Positions 43,385-52,386 of a stretch of 64,000 nucleotides of DNA are shown in pieces. How positions within the stretch are numbered: the stretch's first letter is position 1; every line of letters starts with the position of its first letter. The position numbers and the translations under genes were made by a program. This DNA is from Actinoalloteichus fjordicus (GTDB taxonomy: Bacteria > Actinomycetota > Actinomycetes > Mycobacteriales > Pseudonocardiaceae). The DNA is taken from the NCBI RefSeq assembly GCF_001941625.1, contig NZ_CP016076.1, positions 4,242,249 through 4,306,248 of the forward strand, in the 5' to 3' direction. The notes beneath the pieces were generated by a model, which was not told the origin of the DNA, ran no database searches, and was given only the letters and a program-made list of their open reading frames with translations.

Positions 43385-43752
43385 GGGCTGCTCGCGGCAC
43401 GACTCGGCTTCCCCAGGACTCACCTCACCCGGCCTCGGCGCCGCACGATTCGGCACCGCCGGACTCGGCAGCACGCGGCTCGGCACCGCGCGCTGCCCAG
43501 GACCGGCCCGGCCGATGGTCGCCTCGACGGTGCGGGCCTTGCGCACCGCAGCAGTCGCTCCGGCTCTGCCCCTCGAAGAGCCGGCGAACGATGCTGATCA
43601 CCACGGCCGCCGCGCCGGGTCAACCGGTCGTTCTCGTCCAGTCGCCCGAGAACGAACCGACGACAAGCGACGACAACCGACGACGCACCGCCGCGAGACA
43701 CCTCGGGTGCCGCCGTCAATGCCCGCGACGCCCCACCACCCGTCCCGTCCGC
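43385..43752. other. Intergenic between convergent genes
   Basis: About 370 bases. Imperfect repeats of a CGACTCGGCACCGC-like unit follow the CobW stop (43400-43495). No gene and no strong hairpin. Confidence 0.4.
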
Positions 43753-44883
43753 TCAGTCCAGCACCAGCACCGGCTGCTCCGGACAGTCCAACCACAACGT
43801 GTGCGTGCCGTCGGGTGTGATGGTGAGCCCGTACCTGGCGGGCTCCGGCCTGCCGTGCTCATTCCAGAGCCGGGCGATCCGCATGTAGTCGTCCCAGAGG
43901 TCCCGGATGCCGCCGTGCACGACGGCGGCCCGGGAGGAGCCGATGAACCTCGCACGGGCCCAGGAACCGGTCGCGGGATCGCCGAGCACATGCGCCTCCC
44001 CGCCCCCGTCGTGCCGGATCACCTTGTGCACGTCGGGATGGACCAGCGCCCGCAGGCACTCCAACGGTCGGGCGCCGAGGAAGTCGGGGAATCCGTCGGT
44101 GCGGACGGCACTCTGCGCACCGTCCTCTGTGGTCATCTCGACGATCTCGCGGCCGGTCGGCGTCCGATAGGCCGGATGCGGCCGCAGCCGCATGAACGCG
44201 GCGTAGTCGGTGAACGGGCCGAGCGCCCGCCCCTCGTCGTCGACCGTGAGCCGCGCCAGGGCGTAGCCGAGGTTCACCAGGATCACCCCGCCCGGCACGA
44301 CCTGGCGCAGCCAGGACACGGGCACCCTGGCCACGCCGCAGGTGGCGATCAGCCGGTCGTACGGCGCGTATTCGACGACGCCCTGTGTGCCGTCGCCGAT
44401 GATCAGGTGCGGGTGCTGGCCGAGCCCGTCGAGCGCGTCGCGAGCCCGCACCACCAGTCCGGGATCAATGTCGATGCTGGTCACCGTGTGGTCGCCGAGA
44501 ACATGGCAGAGCAGGGCGGTGTTGTAACCGGTTCCGGTGCCGATCTCCAGCACCGAGTGTCCTTCTCGGACGTCCAGCCGCTCCAGCATCAAGGCCATCA
44601 GGCTGGGCGTGGTGGAGGAGCTGGTGGCGGTGCCGCCCGCATCGCGCTGGGTCAGCAGGTTGGTGTCGCGGTAGACGGCCTCCAGCGCGAGCGGCCGGTC
44701 GACGGTGAGATCGAAGAGGGTCTGCTCCCCGGTGGGACTGCTGACGATGAATCGGTCGACGAATGCCTCGCGCGGCACCGTGCGGAACGCCTCCAGCCAG
44801 CGGCGGCTCTGGAGGTAGCCGCCCGATCGCAGCGAATCGGCCAGCCGGTGGCGCAGGCGGTAACTGTCGACGGTGGTGATCAT
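43753..44883 (-). CDS. PCMT-like methyltransferase of the ATP-grasp/graspetide type
   Basis: A 376-residue SAM-dependent O-methyltransferase. The N-terminal part has LADSLRSGGYLQSRRW and TVPREAFVDRF; the SAM motif is VLEIGTGTGYNTALL, preceded by SSSTTPSLMALMLERL, and followed by VTSIDIDPGLV. This arrangement fits the methyltransferase family associated with ATP-grasp peptide maturases, which acts on an aspartate of a ribosomal peptide. No ATP-grasp gene lies in the window. ATG 44883 has GGAG 7 bases upstream; GTG 44889 is less well placed. A regulator and two small ORFs lie upstream on the same side. Confidence 0.82.
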   Translation of the reverse strand: MITTVDSYRLRHRLADSLRSGGYLQSRRWLEAFRTVPREAFVDRFIVSSPTGEQTLFDLTVDRPLALEAVYRDTNLLTQRDAGGTATSSSTTPSLMALMLERLDVREGHSVLEIGTGTGYNTALLCHVLGDHTVTSIDIDPGLVVRARDALDGLGQHPHLIIGDGTQGVVEYAPYDRLIATCGVARVPVSWLRQVVPGGVILVNLGYALARLTVDDEGRALGPFTDYAAFMRLRPHPAYRTPTGREIVEMTTEDGAQSAVRTDGFPDFLGARPLECLRALVHPDVHKVIRHDGGGEAHVLGDPATGSWARARFIGSSRAAVVHGGIRDLWDDYMRIARLWNEHGRPEPARYGLTITPDGTHTLWLDCPEQPVLVLD

Positions 44884-45039
44884 GTGCACGCTCCGATGAG
44901 TTTCCTCGGCCGGTGGCGGCGATGTGGCGGGAGAGAAGGAGACGTCCCGTCGGGCCTGCCGTCGGCGTGGTGGCTTCCAGGGGCGGCCGAGCGCCCGCAG
45001 GGCGAAGGGCTCGGCGGTGCGGGATCGAGGCCGGGCGCC

Positions 45040-45366
45040 TCAGCGGCGCCGAGGCCTCGTTCTCGACCGTGACCGGCGAGCGGCGCAGGCGGGCCGGGCC
45101 GGGTCACTCGACCCGGCGGCTGCGGCCGAGGCGGCAGGCCCCGATGCGGCCGACGGACGGCGCGGCGCCGGGGGCTCCGCCGGTCCGGGCTCCTCGGCGG
45201 GCGGCGACGCAGGAAGCGTCGAGGGGTTCGGCGCCGGGCGTTGGGACGGGATCGGCGCCGGGGCTCCGCCGTCGGTGTCGTCCGGCGGGGCCACCGCCAC
45301 GGGAACGACGGCGCGCTCCCGGCGAAGCCGGACGCAGTCACGAGTCTGCGGCACACCCGAGGTCAT
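45040..45366 (-). CDS. Hypothetical Pro/Ala-rich protein, possible peptide precursor
   Basis: A 108-residue ORF beginning MTSGVPQTRDCVRLRRERAV, followed by a low-complexity Pro/Ala/Ser stretch with VAPPDDTDGGAPAP. Third-position GC is high, as in real genes here. Its ATG overlaps the stop of the preceding 24-residue ORF (ATGA), which supports translational coupling. It ends 157 bases before the RiPP-type methyltransferase. It could be the methyltransferase substrate or leader region, but no known precursor motif was recognised. Confidence 0.35.
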   Translation of the reverse strand: MTSGVPQTRDCVRLRRERAVVPVAVAPPDDTDGGAPAPIPSQRPAPNPSTLPASPPAEEPGPAEPPAPRRPSAASGPAASAAAAGSSDPARPACAARRSRSRTRPRRR

Positions 45367-45437
45367 GGCGCACGCACACCGAGGACGACGGCGGATCCAC
45401 TCTGGACGAGCGAATCTCGGTCGATGAGACGGGTCAT
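45363..45437 (-). CDS. 24-residue ORF with strong ribosome binding site
   Basis: Encodes MTRLIDRDSLVQSGSAVV followed by LGVRAP. AAGGGGGAG lies just upstream of the ATG, a strong Shine-Dalgarno, and the stop overlaps the next ORF by 4 bases. It is the first ORF of the leftward unit that ends with the RiPP-type methyltransferase. Precursor peptide or leader ORF; family not recognised. Confidence 0.4.
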   Translation of the reverse strand: MTRLIDRDSLVQSGSAVVLGVRAP

Positions 45438-45473
45438 GGACTCCCCCTTGATTGACACGCACAGTGCTCGTGC

Positions 45474-45490
45474 GGACACTCAGAGTGTCC
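45474..45490. promoter_or_regulatory. Inverted repeat before the methyltransferase unit
   Basis: GGACACT-CAG-AGTGTCC is a perfect 7-bp inverted repeat, 37 bases upstream of the 24-residue ORF and 128 bases from the divergent XRE regulator. It is a good candidate for that regulator's operator. Confidence 0.55.
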
Positions 45491-45617
45491 ATCCTGGTGG
45501 GCTCGCGAACATTCACAGTCCATGCACAACCGCCTACGCTGTGAAGTCAACCGCACGGGCCTGCCACGCCACGAGTCCCCGGTACGGGGGCGCGACCAGA
45601 AGAGAAGAGACGAAGTC

Positions 45618-46814
45618 ATGGTCGAGGACGCATCCCATGTCGGCGCCGCCATTCGTCGCGCACGACTGGCCGCCAACCTCACCCAACCCCGGCTTGCCAG
45701 GCAGGCCGCCGTCTCACTCAGTCTTCTCGGCAAGGTCGAATGCGGCGATCGGGTCGCGACACACGCTCTGCTCGCCGCCGTGTCGCGGGCGTTGAAGATT
45801 CCGGTCGAGCGACTCACCGGCCAGCCCTATGCCGACAATCACCGTGACGAACAGACCCACCGCGCCGTGGAGGCGTTACGCACGGTACTGCGGCACTACG
45901 ACCTGCCCGGCGACGTCACGCCGCGCCCGCTGGCCGCGCTGACCGCCGACGTCGAGTCGATCGCCCGGATGCGACGCAACGCCCAGTACGGCGCGCTAGC
46001 CGCGCGGCTGCCCTCACTGGTGGAGGAGCTGACCGCCGCGAGCCAGCTGGCGGGAACCACCAACGCACACCACGTCTTCGGGCTGCTGGTCACCGTCTAT
46101 CACGCCACGCACACCCTGCTGCACCGCCTCGGCTACGCCGACCTCGCCGAGTCCGTCGAACACCATCTCGCCCACGCCGCCCACCGGGCGAGCGATCCGC
46201 TGGCGGGCGGACTCGCGCACTGGGCACGAGTGCAGAGCTTCCAGTCGGCGGGCGACTACGCCCACGGGCTTCGCCTGATGGACGCCGCCCGCGCCGAGCT
46301 CGACGACACGCTGCGGGCGCCCGACGAGGCGGCCATCACCGTCTACGGGAGCCTGCATCTGCGCTCGGTCACCCTCGCCTCGCGGGCGGGCGACGCGGAC
46401 ACGGCACGATCGCACCTGGCCGCCGCGCGTGACCTGGCCAGGGATCTGAACACCGACCACGTCCACTATGGGCTGACCTTCGGCCCGGCGAACATCACCA
46501 CCCACGAGGTGGCCGCGCACGTCGAACTGGGCGACGGCGCGGCGGCGCTCACCGCCGCGACGGGCTGGGCGCCGCCACGCACGATGCCCAGGACCCGCCG
46601 GGGACATCACCATCTCGACCTGGCGCGGGCGCACCTGATCCTCGGCGACCGACACAGCTGTCTCAACGCGCTCCAGCACGCGAAGCACATCGCACCCCAG
46701 CAGACGAGGTTGCATCCGATGGTGCGGGAGACCACCTCGGTGCTGATCAGCCTGTATCGCAGGTCGCACCCCGAGCTGTCGCACTACGCGGACTGGCTGG
46801 GGCTCACCGCCTGA
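45618..46814 (+). CDS. XRE-family regulator with TPR-like domain
   Basis: A 398-residue regulator. The N-terminal HTH_XRE domain reads VGAAIRRARLAANLTQPRLARQAAVSLSLLGKVECGDR (residues 7-44 in parts), and the rest is all-helical with TPR-like pairs such as HHLDLARAHLILGDRH. This layout is widespread in actinomycetes, often next to RiPP or signalling genes. It is divergent from the methyltransferase unit with a perfect inverted repeat in between. ATG 45618 is used although its ribosome binding site is weak (GAAGAGA). Confidence 0.85.
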   Translation: MVEDASHVGAAIRRARLAANLTQPRLARQAAVSLSLLGKVECGDRVATHALLAAVSRALKIPVERLTGQPYADNHRDEQTHRAVEALRTVLRHYDLPGDVTPRPLAALTADVESIARMRRNAQYGALAARLPSLVEELTAASQLAGTTNAHHVFGLLVTVYHATHTLLHRLGYADLAESVEHHLAHAAHRASDPLAGGLAHWARVQSFQSAGDYAHGLRLMDAARAELDDTLRAPDEAAITVYGSLHLRSVTLASRAGDADTARSHLAAARDLARDLNTDHVHYGLTFGPANITTHEVAAHVELGDGAAALTAATGWAPPRTMPRTRRGHHHLDLARAHLILGDRHSCLNALQHAKHIAPQQTRLHPMVRETTSVLISLYRRSHPELSHYADWLGLTA

Positions 46815-47022
46815 GCGGTGGGGGCGGCGGGCGTCCGGGTCGGCGGCACACCGTCGACTTCGGATGCCGTCGCCCCGGCGACCGGGCCGTCGCGGAAGGC
46901 CCGGTGCGTCCGGACCGGACCGAACCGCCGACGCAGGCCCGATTCCGAGTTCGGCGAGCGGGTCAGTCCCGTGTCCGTGCGGCCGACAGCGCCGCGCCGG
47001 ACAGCCCGTCGAATATGGCCCG
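46815..47022. other. Intergenic, nothing recognised
   Basis: About 200 bases downstream of the XRE gene, without ORF support or clear hairpin. Confidence 0.35.
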
Positions 47023-47049
47023 CATCACGTACATCACGTACATCACGTA
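47023..47049. repeat. 9-bp tandem repeat, three copies
   Basis: CATCACGTA is repeated exactly three times (47023-47031, 47032-47040, 47041-47049), 45 bases before a CRISPR repeat remnant. The 9-bp period is not coding here. Confidence 0.9.
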
Positions 47050-47094
47050 GTAGAGAATCGGGTCCCGACGCAGGAGAAACCCAGGTCAGCAGGT

Positions 47095-47180
47095 GTCGGC
47101 CCCGCGCACGCGGGGATGGTCCCGCGCAGCAGACCCAGGACATCCCAGCGCACGCGTCGACCCCGCTGCGGGGCGGGTCC
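47095..47180. CRISPR. CRISPR mini-array remnant (repeat, 33-base spacer, decayed repeat)
   Basis: A 28-base type I-E repeat at 47095-47122 (CCCCGC-GCAC-GCGGGG stem, ending GATGGTCC) is followed by exactly 33 unique bases and then a decayed repeat at 47156-47180 that keeps GTCG-CCCCGC and GGGTCC. The repeat differs from the 39.8-kb array (GTCGG against GTAAG at the start), so it may belong to another array type or lineage. No cas genes. Confidence 0.75.
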
Positions 47181-47276
47181 TGACCCGCTACGGCCAGAGG
47201 GTCAGTAGCCGTCCCCACTCGACAGCCCGGCTCCCGGCGCACCGTCCTCTCCCCGCGAGGCGCGGAGCCGCAACGG

Positions 47277-49739
47277 TCAGCCCGTCACCGTGTACGTCTC
47301 CCCCGCCGTCGCCTCGATCAGCAGCGTCGCGCCGTCCCGGTCGGCCTCGACGGCGGCGCCTGCGGAGTCGGTGACCGCCACGGCGTCCGCGCCGGCCGCG
47401 AAGCGTCCGACGGCGATACGCAGCGGACCGTCCCGGCCCGTGTGCAGCTCCGCCCTGGTCGGCACGCCCGCCGCCCACTCGACGTCCACCGTTACGTCGC
47501 CTCGGGCCCGGAGTCCGGCCACCGAGCCGGTGTCCCAGGCCGACGGCAGGGCGGGCAGCAGCTCGACGACGTCCAGGTGGCTCTGCACCAGCATCTCGGC
47601 AACCCCGGCTGTGGCGCCGAAGTTGCCGTCGATCTGGAACGGCGGGTGGGTGTCCCAGAGGTTCGGCAGCGTCGAGTGCATGAGCTGTTCGGCCAGCATC
47701 GTGTGGGCGTGGTCGCCGTCCCACAGCCGCGCCCAGAAGTTAATCTTCCAGGCCTTGCTCCAGCCGGTGCCGCCGTCGCCGCGTGCGGTCAACGAGACCT
47801 CGGCGGCCACCGCCTCCGGTGTGCCCGGCTCGATCGCCGCGCCGGGATGCAGGGCGAACAGGTGCGAGACGTGCCGGTGGTCGTTGCCGGGGTCGTCCCA
47901 GTCCTCCTTCCACTCCTGAAGCTGTCCCCACGACCCGATCCGGATGCCGGGGTCCAGCTCGGCGAGCGCGGCACCGAGCCTGGCGCGGAACTCCTCGTCC
48001 TCGCCGAGCTGTTCCGCGGCGGCCAGGGTGGTGGTGAGCAGGTGCGTCACGATCTGCTGAGACATCGCCGCGCCTGCGGAGAAGTCGCCCTGTTCGGGGG
48101 AGTAGCTCGGCGAGACCACCAGCGAACCGTCCCGAGGGTCGGTGTGCAGGGTGTCCAGCCAGAACTCGCTCGCCTCCCGCATCACCGGATACACGACGTC
48201 GCGCAGGTAGGCCTCGTCGCGGGTGAACAGGTACTGGTCGTAGAGCTGCTGGGTCAGCCAGCCTGCGGCCTCCGGGAACCAGAATGACGTCGCCCAGTCA
48301 TGGACCCCGGTGAAGCCGAAGGGGTTGGTCTCGTTATTGACCAGCCACCCGGCCGCGCCGTGCATCGTCTCGGCGGTGCGCCTGCCGGGTGCGCGCAAGG
48401 CATCGACGAACTCGTCGTAGGGGCCGGTGGTCTCGGCCAGGTTGGTGGTCATCGCGGGCCAGTAGTTCATCTGCAGGTTGATGTTGACGTGATAGTCCGA
48501 ACTCCACGGCGGCGCGGTGGAGTCGTTCCAGACGCCCTGAAGGTTCGCGGGCAGCGAGCCGTCCCGCGAGGAGGCGATGAGCAGGTAGCGCCCGTAGGCG
48601 AAGAACAACGCCTCCAACGCCCGGTCGTCGGTGGACGCACCGCCCGTGTAGTCGGCGAGCAGGGCGTCGGTGGTCTTCGTCGGCGGCTGCTGGCCGATGT
48701 CCAGCCGCACGCGGTCGAACAGGGCGGTGTGGTCGGCGACGTGGTCGGCGCGCACGGTCGAGAATCCCGCCGTCACGGCCTGATCGAGCGTCTCGGCGAC
48801 CCGGCCGTGCGGGTCGACGCCCCGGTAATCCGGGTAGGAGTCGGCGTAGTCGGTGCCGGCCGCCAGCAGCAGGGTCACCGTGTCGGCGCCGCTGACGGTG
48901 ATCGAGTCGCCGCCGGAGGTGATGCTGCCTCCGTCGGCGAGCACCTGGATCTGCGTCTCGTAGCGCAGTCCGTTGTCGGGCAGGGCGCCCCGCAGGGTCA
49001 GTCGGCCGTCGGCGACGGAGACGGTGTGGCCCGCGTGCGGCGACTCCGTGCGCAGGATGAACGACACCGAGCCCGGCCGGTCCGCGCCCAGTCGGCCCGC
49101 GATGACGCCGTGCGGGTGGCTGGCGAGGTATTCGCGCTCGTGACGGACCTCGCCGTCGCGATAGGAGACCCGCGCGACGGCCTCGGTCAGGTCGAGTTCG
49201 CGTCGATAGTCGGTGGGTTCGGCCGGTGCGTCGGGGAAGTCCAACAGGACATCGCCGAAGGTCTGATAGGCACCGAAGCCGCGTTTGGGCAGGCCCAGGC
49301 GGTCGGCGACCGACTCCGGCGTGGCCCGCAGCTCGGCGTCGAGTTCCGCCTGAACCTCCTCGATCGCGCCGGGACGCGGCTCGACCCAGTCGCCGTGGTC
49401 GTAGCCCTGGACCGAGCCGGGCCCGCCGGTCCACAGGCTCTTCTCATTGAACTGGAGGCGCTCGCCTGCCACGCCGCCGAAGACGGCGGCACCGAGGGCT
49501 CCGTTGCCGATGGGCAGTGACTCGGACTCCCAGGACTCGGCGGGTTCGTCATACCAGAGGGTCATTCCGTCGGCGACCTCCGTCGAGGATGGACGGTCCA
49601 GTGTCATGGCGGGCGACGCCAGGCCGATGATCAGCAGCGTCGACAGGCCCAGCACGCCCCAGCCCGCGCGGCGGGAACGGGTTGTGGTCGGGCCGGTCGG
49701 GATCGAACCGCGTGGCGTCGAACGGAAGCTCCGTCTCAT
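47277..49739 (-). CDS. GH95 alpha-L-fucosidase, secreted
   Basis: An 820-residue glycosidase that removes alpha-1,2-fucose (or galactose in some members) from glycans. An N-terminal signal or anchor (WGVLGLSTLLIIGLASPA) precedes the N-domain with WYDEPAESWESESLPIGNGALGAAVFG (parts quoted), then QFNEKSLWTGGPG. The catalytic alpha/alpha barrel has LQMNYWPAMTTNL and the family Asn/Asp cluster NETNPFGFTGVHDW, GDGGTGWSKAWK and QIDGNFGATAG. ATG 49739 has AAGGAG 6 bases upstream; the earlier GTG does not. Last gene of a leftward unit behind a ribose-type ABC importer, which probably takes up the released sugar. Confidence 0.94.
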   Translation of the reverse strand: MRRSFRSTPRGSIPTGPTTTRSRRAGWGVLGLSTLLIIGLASPAMTLDRPSSTEVADGMTLWYDEPAESWESESLPIGNGALGAAVFGGVAGERLQFNEKSLWTGGPGSVQGYDHGDWVEPRPGAIEEVQAELDAELRATPESVADRLGLPKRGFGAYQTFGDVLLDFPDAPAEPTDYRRELDLTEAVARVSYRDGEVRHEREYLASHPHGVIAGRLGADRPGSVSFILRTESPHAGHTVSVADGRLTLRGALPDNGLRYETQIQVLADGGSITSGGDSITVSGADTVTLLLAAGTDYADSYPDYRGVDPHGRVAETLDQAVTAGFSTVRADHVADHTALFDRVRLDIGQQPPTKTTDALLADYTGGASTDDRALEALFFAYGRYLLIASSRDGSLPANLQGVWNDSTAPPWSSDYHVNINLQMNYWPAMTTNLAETTGPYDEFVDALRAPGRRTAETMHGAAGWLVNNETNPFGFTGVHDWATSFWFPEAAGWLTQQLYDQYLFTRDEAYLRDVVYPVMREASEFWLDTLHTDPRDGSLVVSPSYSPEQGDFSAGAAMSQQIVTHLLTTTLAAAEQLGEDEEFRARLGAALAELDPGIRIGSWGQLQEWKEDWDDPGNDHRHVSHLFALHPGAAIEPGTPEAVAAEVSLTARGDGGTGWSKAWKINFWARLWDGDHAHTMLAEQLMHSTLPNLWDTHPPFQIDGNFGATAGVAEMLVQSHLDVVELLPALPSAWDTGSVAGLRARGDVTVDVEWAAGVPTRAELHTGRDGPLRIAVGRFAAGADAVAVTDSAGAAVEADRDGATLLIEATAGETYTVTG

Positions 49740-49852
49740 CTGACTCTCCTTAACCACGAAGTGCTCTCGATGTCAGCTCGTCCTGCGGGCGGCCTGCCGG
49801 GTCTGGTCTGATGTCAGCTCACCGCCCTGGGGTCCCGGTAGCCGAGGCCAGC

Positions 49853-50866
49853 TCAGGTCTGCCCTCGGCCGCTGGCGAGTCGGGCGACCATCAGCGCGAG
49901 GAGGATCAGTCCGCCCTGGATGGCCTGAATCCAGAACGAGGACACCTGGGCGAGAGTCAGCAGGTTGTTCACGACCCCCAGCAGCAGCACGCCGGTCAGC
50001 GCGCCGAGCATCGTCCCCCGCCCGCCGTCCAGGCTGATGCCGCCGATCACCGCCGCCGCGAACACGGTGAAGACGAGGTTCTCCCCCTGGTTGGCGCTGA
50101 TCGCGCCGACATAGCCGGTCAGGATCAGGCCGCCCACGGCGGCTAAGGCGCCCGCGATGACATACACGCCCAGCAGCACCCGGTCGACGCGGATGCCCGC
50201 CGTCCTGGCCGCCTCCCGGTTGCCGCCGATGGCGTACAGCGCGCGGCCGAGGCGGTGTCGGCGCAGCAGCAGCCCGGCCACCGCGAACGCGGCGGCGGCC
50301 AGCCACACCGACATCGGAATGCCGAGGAAGGTCGTGGTCGCGACGGCGAAGAAAACCTCCGGCATGTCGAAGAGGGTCTGGCCCTCGGTGAGGCCGACGT
50401 GCAGGCCGCGCAGCACGATGAGCATCGCCAGCGTCACGATGAAGGCGTTGAGCTGGAAGCGGACGATCAACACGGCGTTGAGCAGCCCGACCAGCGCCCC
50501 CGCGACGACGGCGGCGAGCAGGCCGACGGCGGCGGGCAGCTCGGCACCGAGTCCCGATGAGGCGACCGGCAGCACTAGGAGCGCGCCCAGCGCGGGTGCC
50601 AGGCCTGCGGTGGACTCCACGGAGAGGTCGAACTTCCCGGAGATCAACACCAGCGACTCGGCGAGCACCAGCATCGCCAGGGCGGCCGAGGCGCCGAGGA
50701 TGCTGATCAGGTTGGCGTAGGACAGGAAGTTGGGGTGGACGAAGGCGCCCGCGACGAGCAGGGCGACGATCGCGGGTAGCAGGGCCAGTTCCCGCAGCCT
50801 GCCTGCCAACGGCCCGCGCCGGACTGCCTGCGGCCGGGCGCCGGTCGACTCCACGGTGTCGGTCAC
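49853..50866 (-). CDS. Ribose-type ABC sugar transporter permease (RbsC-like)
   Basis: A 337-residue permease of the CUT2 class with eight to ten helices. Typical segments are LISILGASAALAMLVLAESLVLISGKFDLSVE (in parts), NALNAFIVTLAMLIVLRG and AVIGGISLDGGRGTMLGALTG. The start GTG overlaps the ATPase stop by 4 bases. With the ATPase and the binding protein upstream it forms a complete monosaccharide importer. Confidence 0.92.
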   Translation of the reverse strand: MTDTVESTGARPQAVRRGPLAGRLRELALLPAIVALLVAGAFVHPNFLSYANLISILGASAALAMLVLAESLVLISGKFDLSVESTAGLAPALGALLVLPVASSGLGAELPAAVGLLAAVVAGALVGLLNAVLIVRFQLNAFIVTLAMLIVLRGLHVGLTEGQTLFDMPEVFFAVATTTFLGIPMSVWLAAAAFAVAGLLLRRHRLGRALYAIGGNREAARTAGIRVDRVLLGVYVIAGALAAVGGLILTGYVGAISANQGENLVFTVFAAAVIGGISLDGGRGTMLGALTGVLLLGVVNNLLTLAQVSSFWIQAIQGGLILLALMVARLASGRGQT

Positions 50867-52386
50867 GTCGAGATCCCTTCGATCGAGGACACCAGGTCCG
50901 CGTCTCGCCAGCCCGCCGGATGCTCCGCGACGATCACGCCTCGGAGCAGGACCAGGACGCGATCACAGCGCCGGAGGTCGTCGAGTTCGTCGGAGACGAG
51001 GACCACGGCCGTCCCCTCGGCGCGCACCCGGTCGAGTGCGTCGAGCAGCGACTCCTTGGACTTCACGTCCACGCCTGCGGTGGGGTTGATCAACACCAGC
51101 AGGCGGGGATCGGTGGCTAGTGCGCGGGCGGTGACCACCTTCTGCTGATTGCCGCCGGAGAGCGACGCCACCGGCTGATCGAGGCCGTCGGCATGCACGT
51201 CCAGCTCCTCGGTCGACCGCGCGGCGACGGCGGCGCGGGAGCGCGACGAGACGAACCCGGCCCGGCCGAGTCGGCCGGTGACGGTCATGGTGGCGTTCTC
51301 CGCCACCGACAGCTCGGGGACCAGGCCCTGTTCGTGGCGGTCGCGGGGCACGCAGCCGACGCCTGCCGCCAGCGCGGCGGGAACGTCGCCGGTGGGACAG
51401 ATTCGACCGCCCAGCCGCAGGTAGCCCTCGGCGACGCGCAGACCCGCGAGCGACTCGGCCAGCTCGACCTTCCCGCTGGCGCTGCTGCCCGCCAGGCCGA
51501 CGACCTCGCCCGCGCGCACGACGAGGTCGACTCCGGCGAAGCGATCACCGTGGAAGCCGGTCAGGCGCAGGACCTCCGGCTCCTCCGTCCCGCCCCTCGG
51601 CGCGGTCAGGCCGGTGCCCAGCTCCGCCGCCTCCCCGGTCATCGCCGCGACCAGGTCGGCCCGACCCAGCTGATCGACCGGTGCGGTAAGCACGTGGCGG
51701 GCGTCGCGCAGGACGGTGACGTCCTGACACACCTCGTAGACCTCGCGCAGGTGGTGCGAGATGAACAGGAAGGTGACGCCGCCCTCCTGGAGGCGCCGCA
51801 TCCTAGTGAAGAGCTGCTCGATCTCGGCGCTGTCGAGCTGCGCGGTCGGCTCGTCCAGCACGATGAACCGGGCACCGAAGGAGAGGGCCCTGGCGATCTC
51901 GACCAGCTGCCGGTCCTCGATCGACAGCTCCCGCACCTGCCGGTCCACGTCGACCTCGACGTTCCATTCGTCGAGCAGCTCCCGTGCCGCGCGGCGCAGT
52001 CGTCGCCAGTCCACCAGCCCGAGCCGACCCGTCGGCTGCCGGTTGAGGAACAGGTTCTCGGCGACGGTCAGGCCCGGCACCACGGTCGGTCGCTGGTAGA
52101 CGCAGGCCACGGCCCTCCGCCACGCGTCGCGGTCGGCGGGCGGCGGGGCGGGGCGCCCGCCGAGACGGACCTCGCCCGTATCGGGCCGTTCCAGCCCGGT
52201 GAGCAGTCGGACCAGGGTGGACTTCCCGGCTCCGTTGCGACCCACCAGGGCGTGCGATCGGCCTGCGACCACACGGAGACCGACGTCGTCGAGGGCGACG
52301 GTGGAGCCGTAGCGGCGGTGCACGGCGACGGCCTCGACGAGCGGCGGCTCGACGCCGGGTGGAGGAGTCGACTTCGGATGCGTCAT
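50863..52386 (-). CDS. Ribose-type ABC sugar transporter ATPase (RbsA-like, two NBDs)
   Basis: A 507-residue protein with two nucleotide-binding domains. NBD1 has Walker A GRNGAGKSTL, signature-like ELSIEDRQ and Walker B RFIVLDEPTAQLDS. NBD2 has GSSASGKVELAESL, the canonical signature LSGGNQQK but LLVLINPTAGVD at Walker B, where the usual Asp-Glu pair is replaced by Ile-Asn. So the second site looks hydrolysis-defective, which occurs in a subgroup of CUT2 ATPases. It drives the adjacent permease. Confidence 0.92.
   Translation of the reverse strand: MTHPKSTPPPGVEPPLVEAVAVHRRYGSTVALDDVGLRVVAGRSHALVGRNGAGKSTLVRLLTGLERPDTGEVRLGGRPAPPPADRDAWRRAVACVYQRPTVVPGLTVAENLFLNRQPTGRLGLVDWRRLRRAARELLDEWNVEVDVDRQVRELSIEDRQLVEIARALSFGARFIVLDEPTAQLDSAEIEQLFTRMRRLQEGGVTFLFISHHLREVYEVCQDVTVLRDARHVLTAPVDQLGRADLVAAMTGEAAELGTGLTAPRGGTEEPEVLRLTGFHGDRFAGVDLVVRAGEVVGLAGSSASGKVELAESLAGLRVAEGYLRLGGRICPTGDVPAALAAGVGCVPRDRHEQGLVPELSVAENATMTVTGRLGRAGFVSSRSRAAVAARSTEELDVHADGLDQPVASLSGGNQQKVVTARALATDPRLLVLINPTAGVDVKSKESLLDALDRVRAEGTAVVLVSDELDDLRRCDRVLVLLRGVIVAEHPAGWRDADLVSSIEGIST

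Noticed and set aside
42238-45072. 944-codon open frame on the + strand
   Set aside because: It runs through CobW in a second frame and antisense to the methyltransferase; composition is typical of GC-skew shadow frames.
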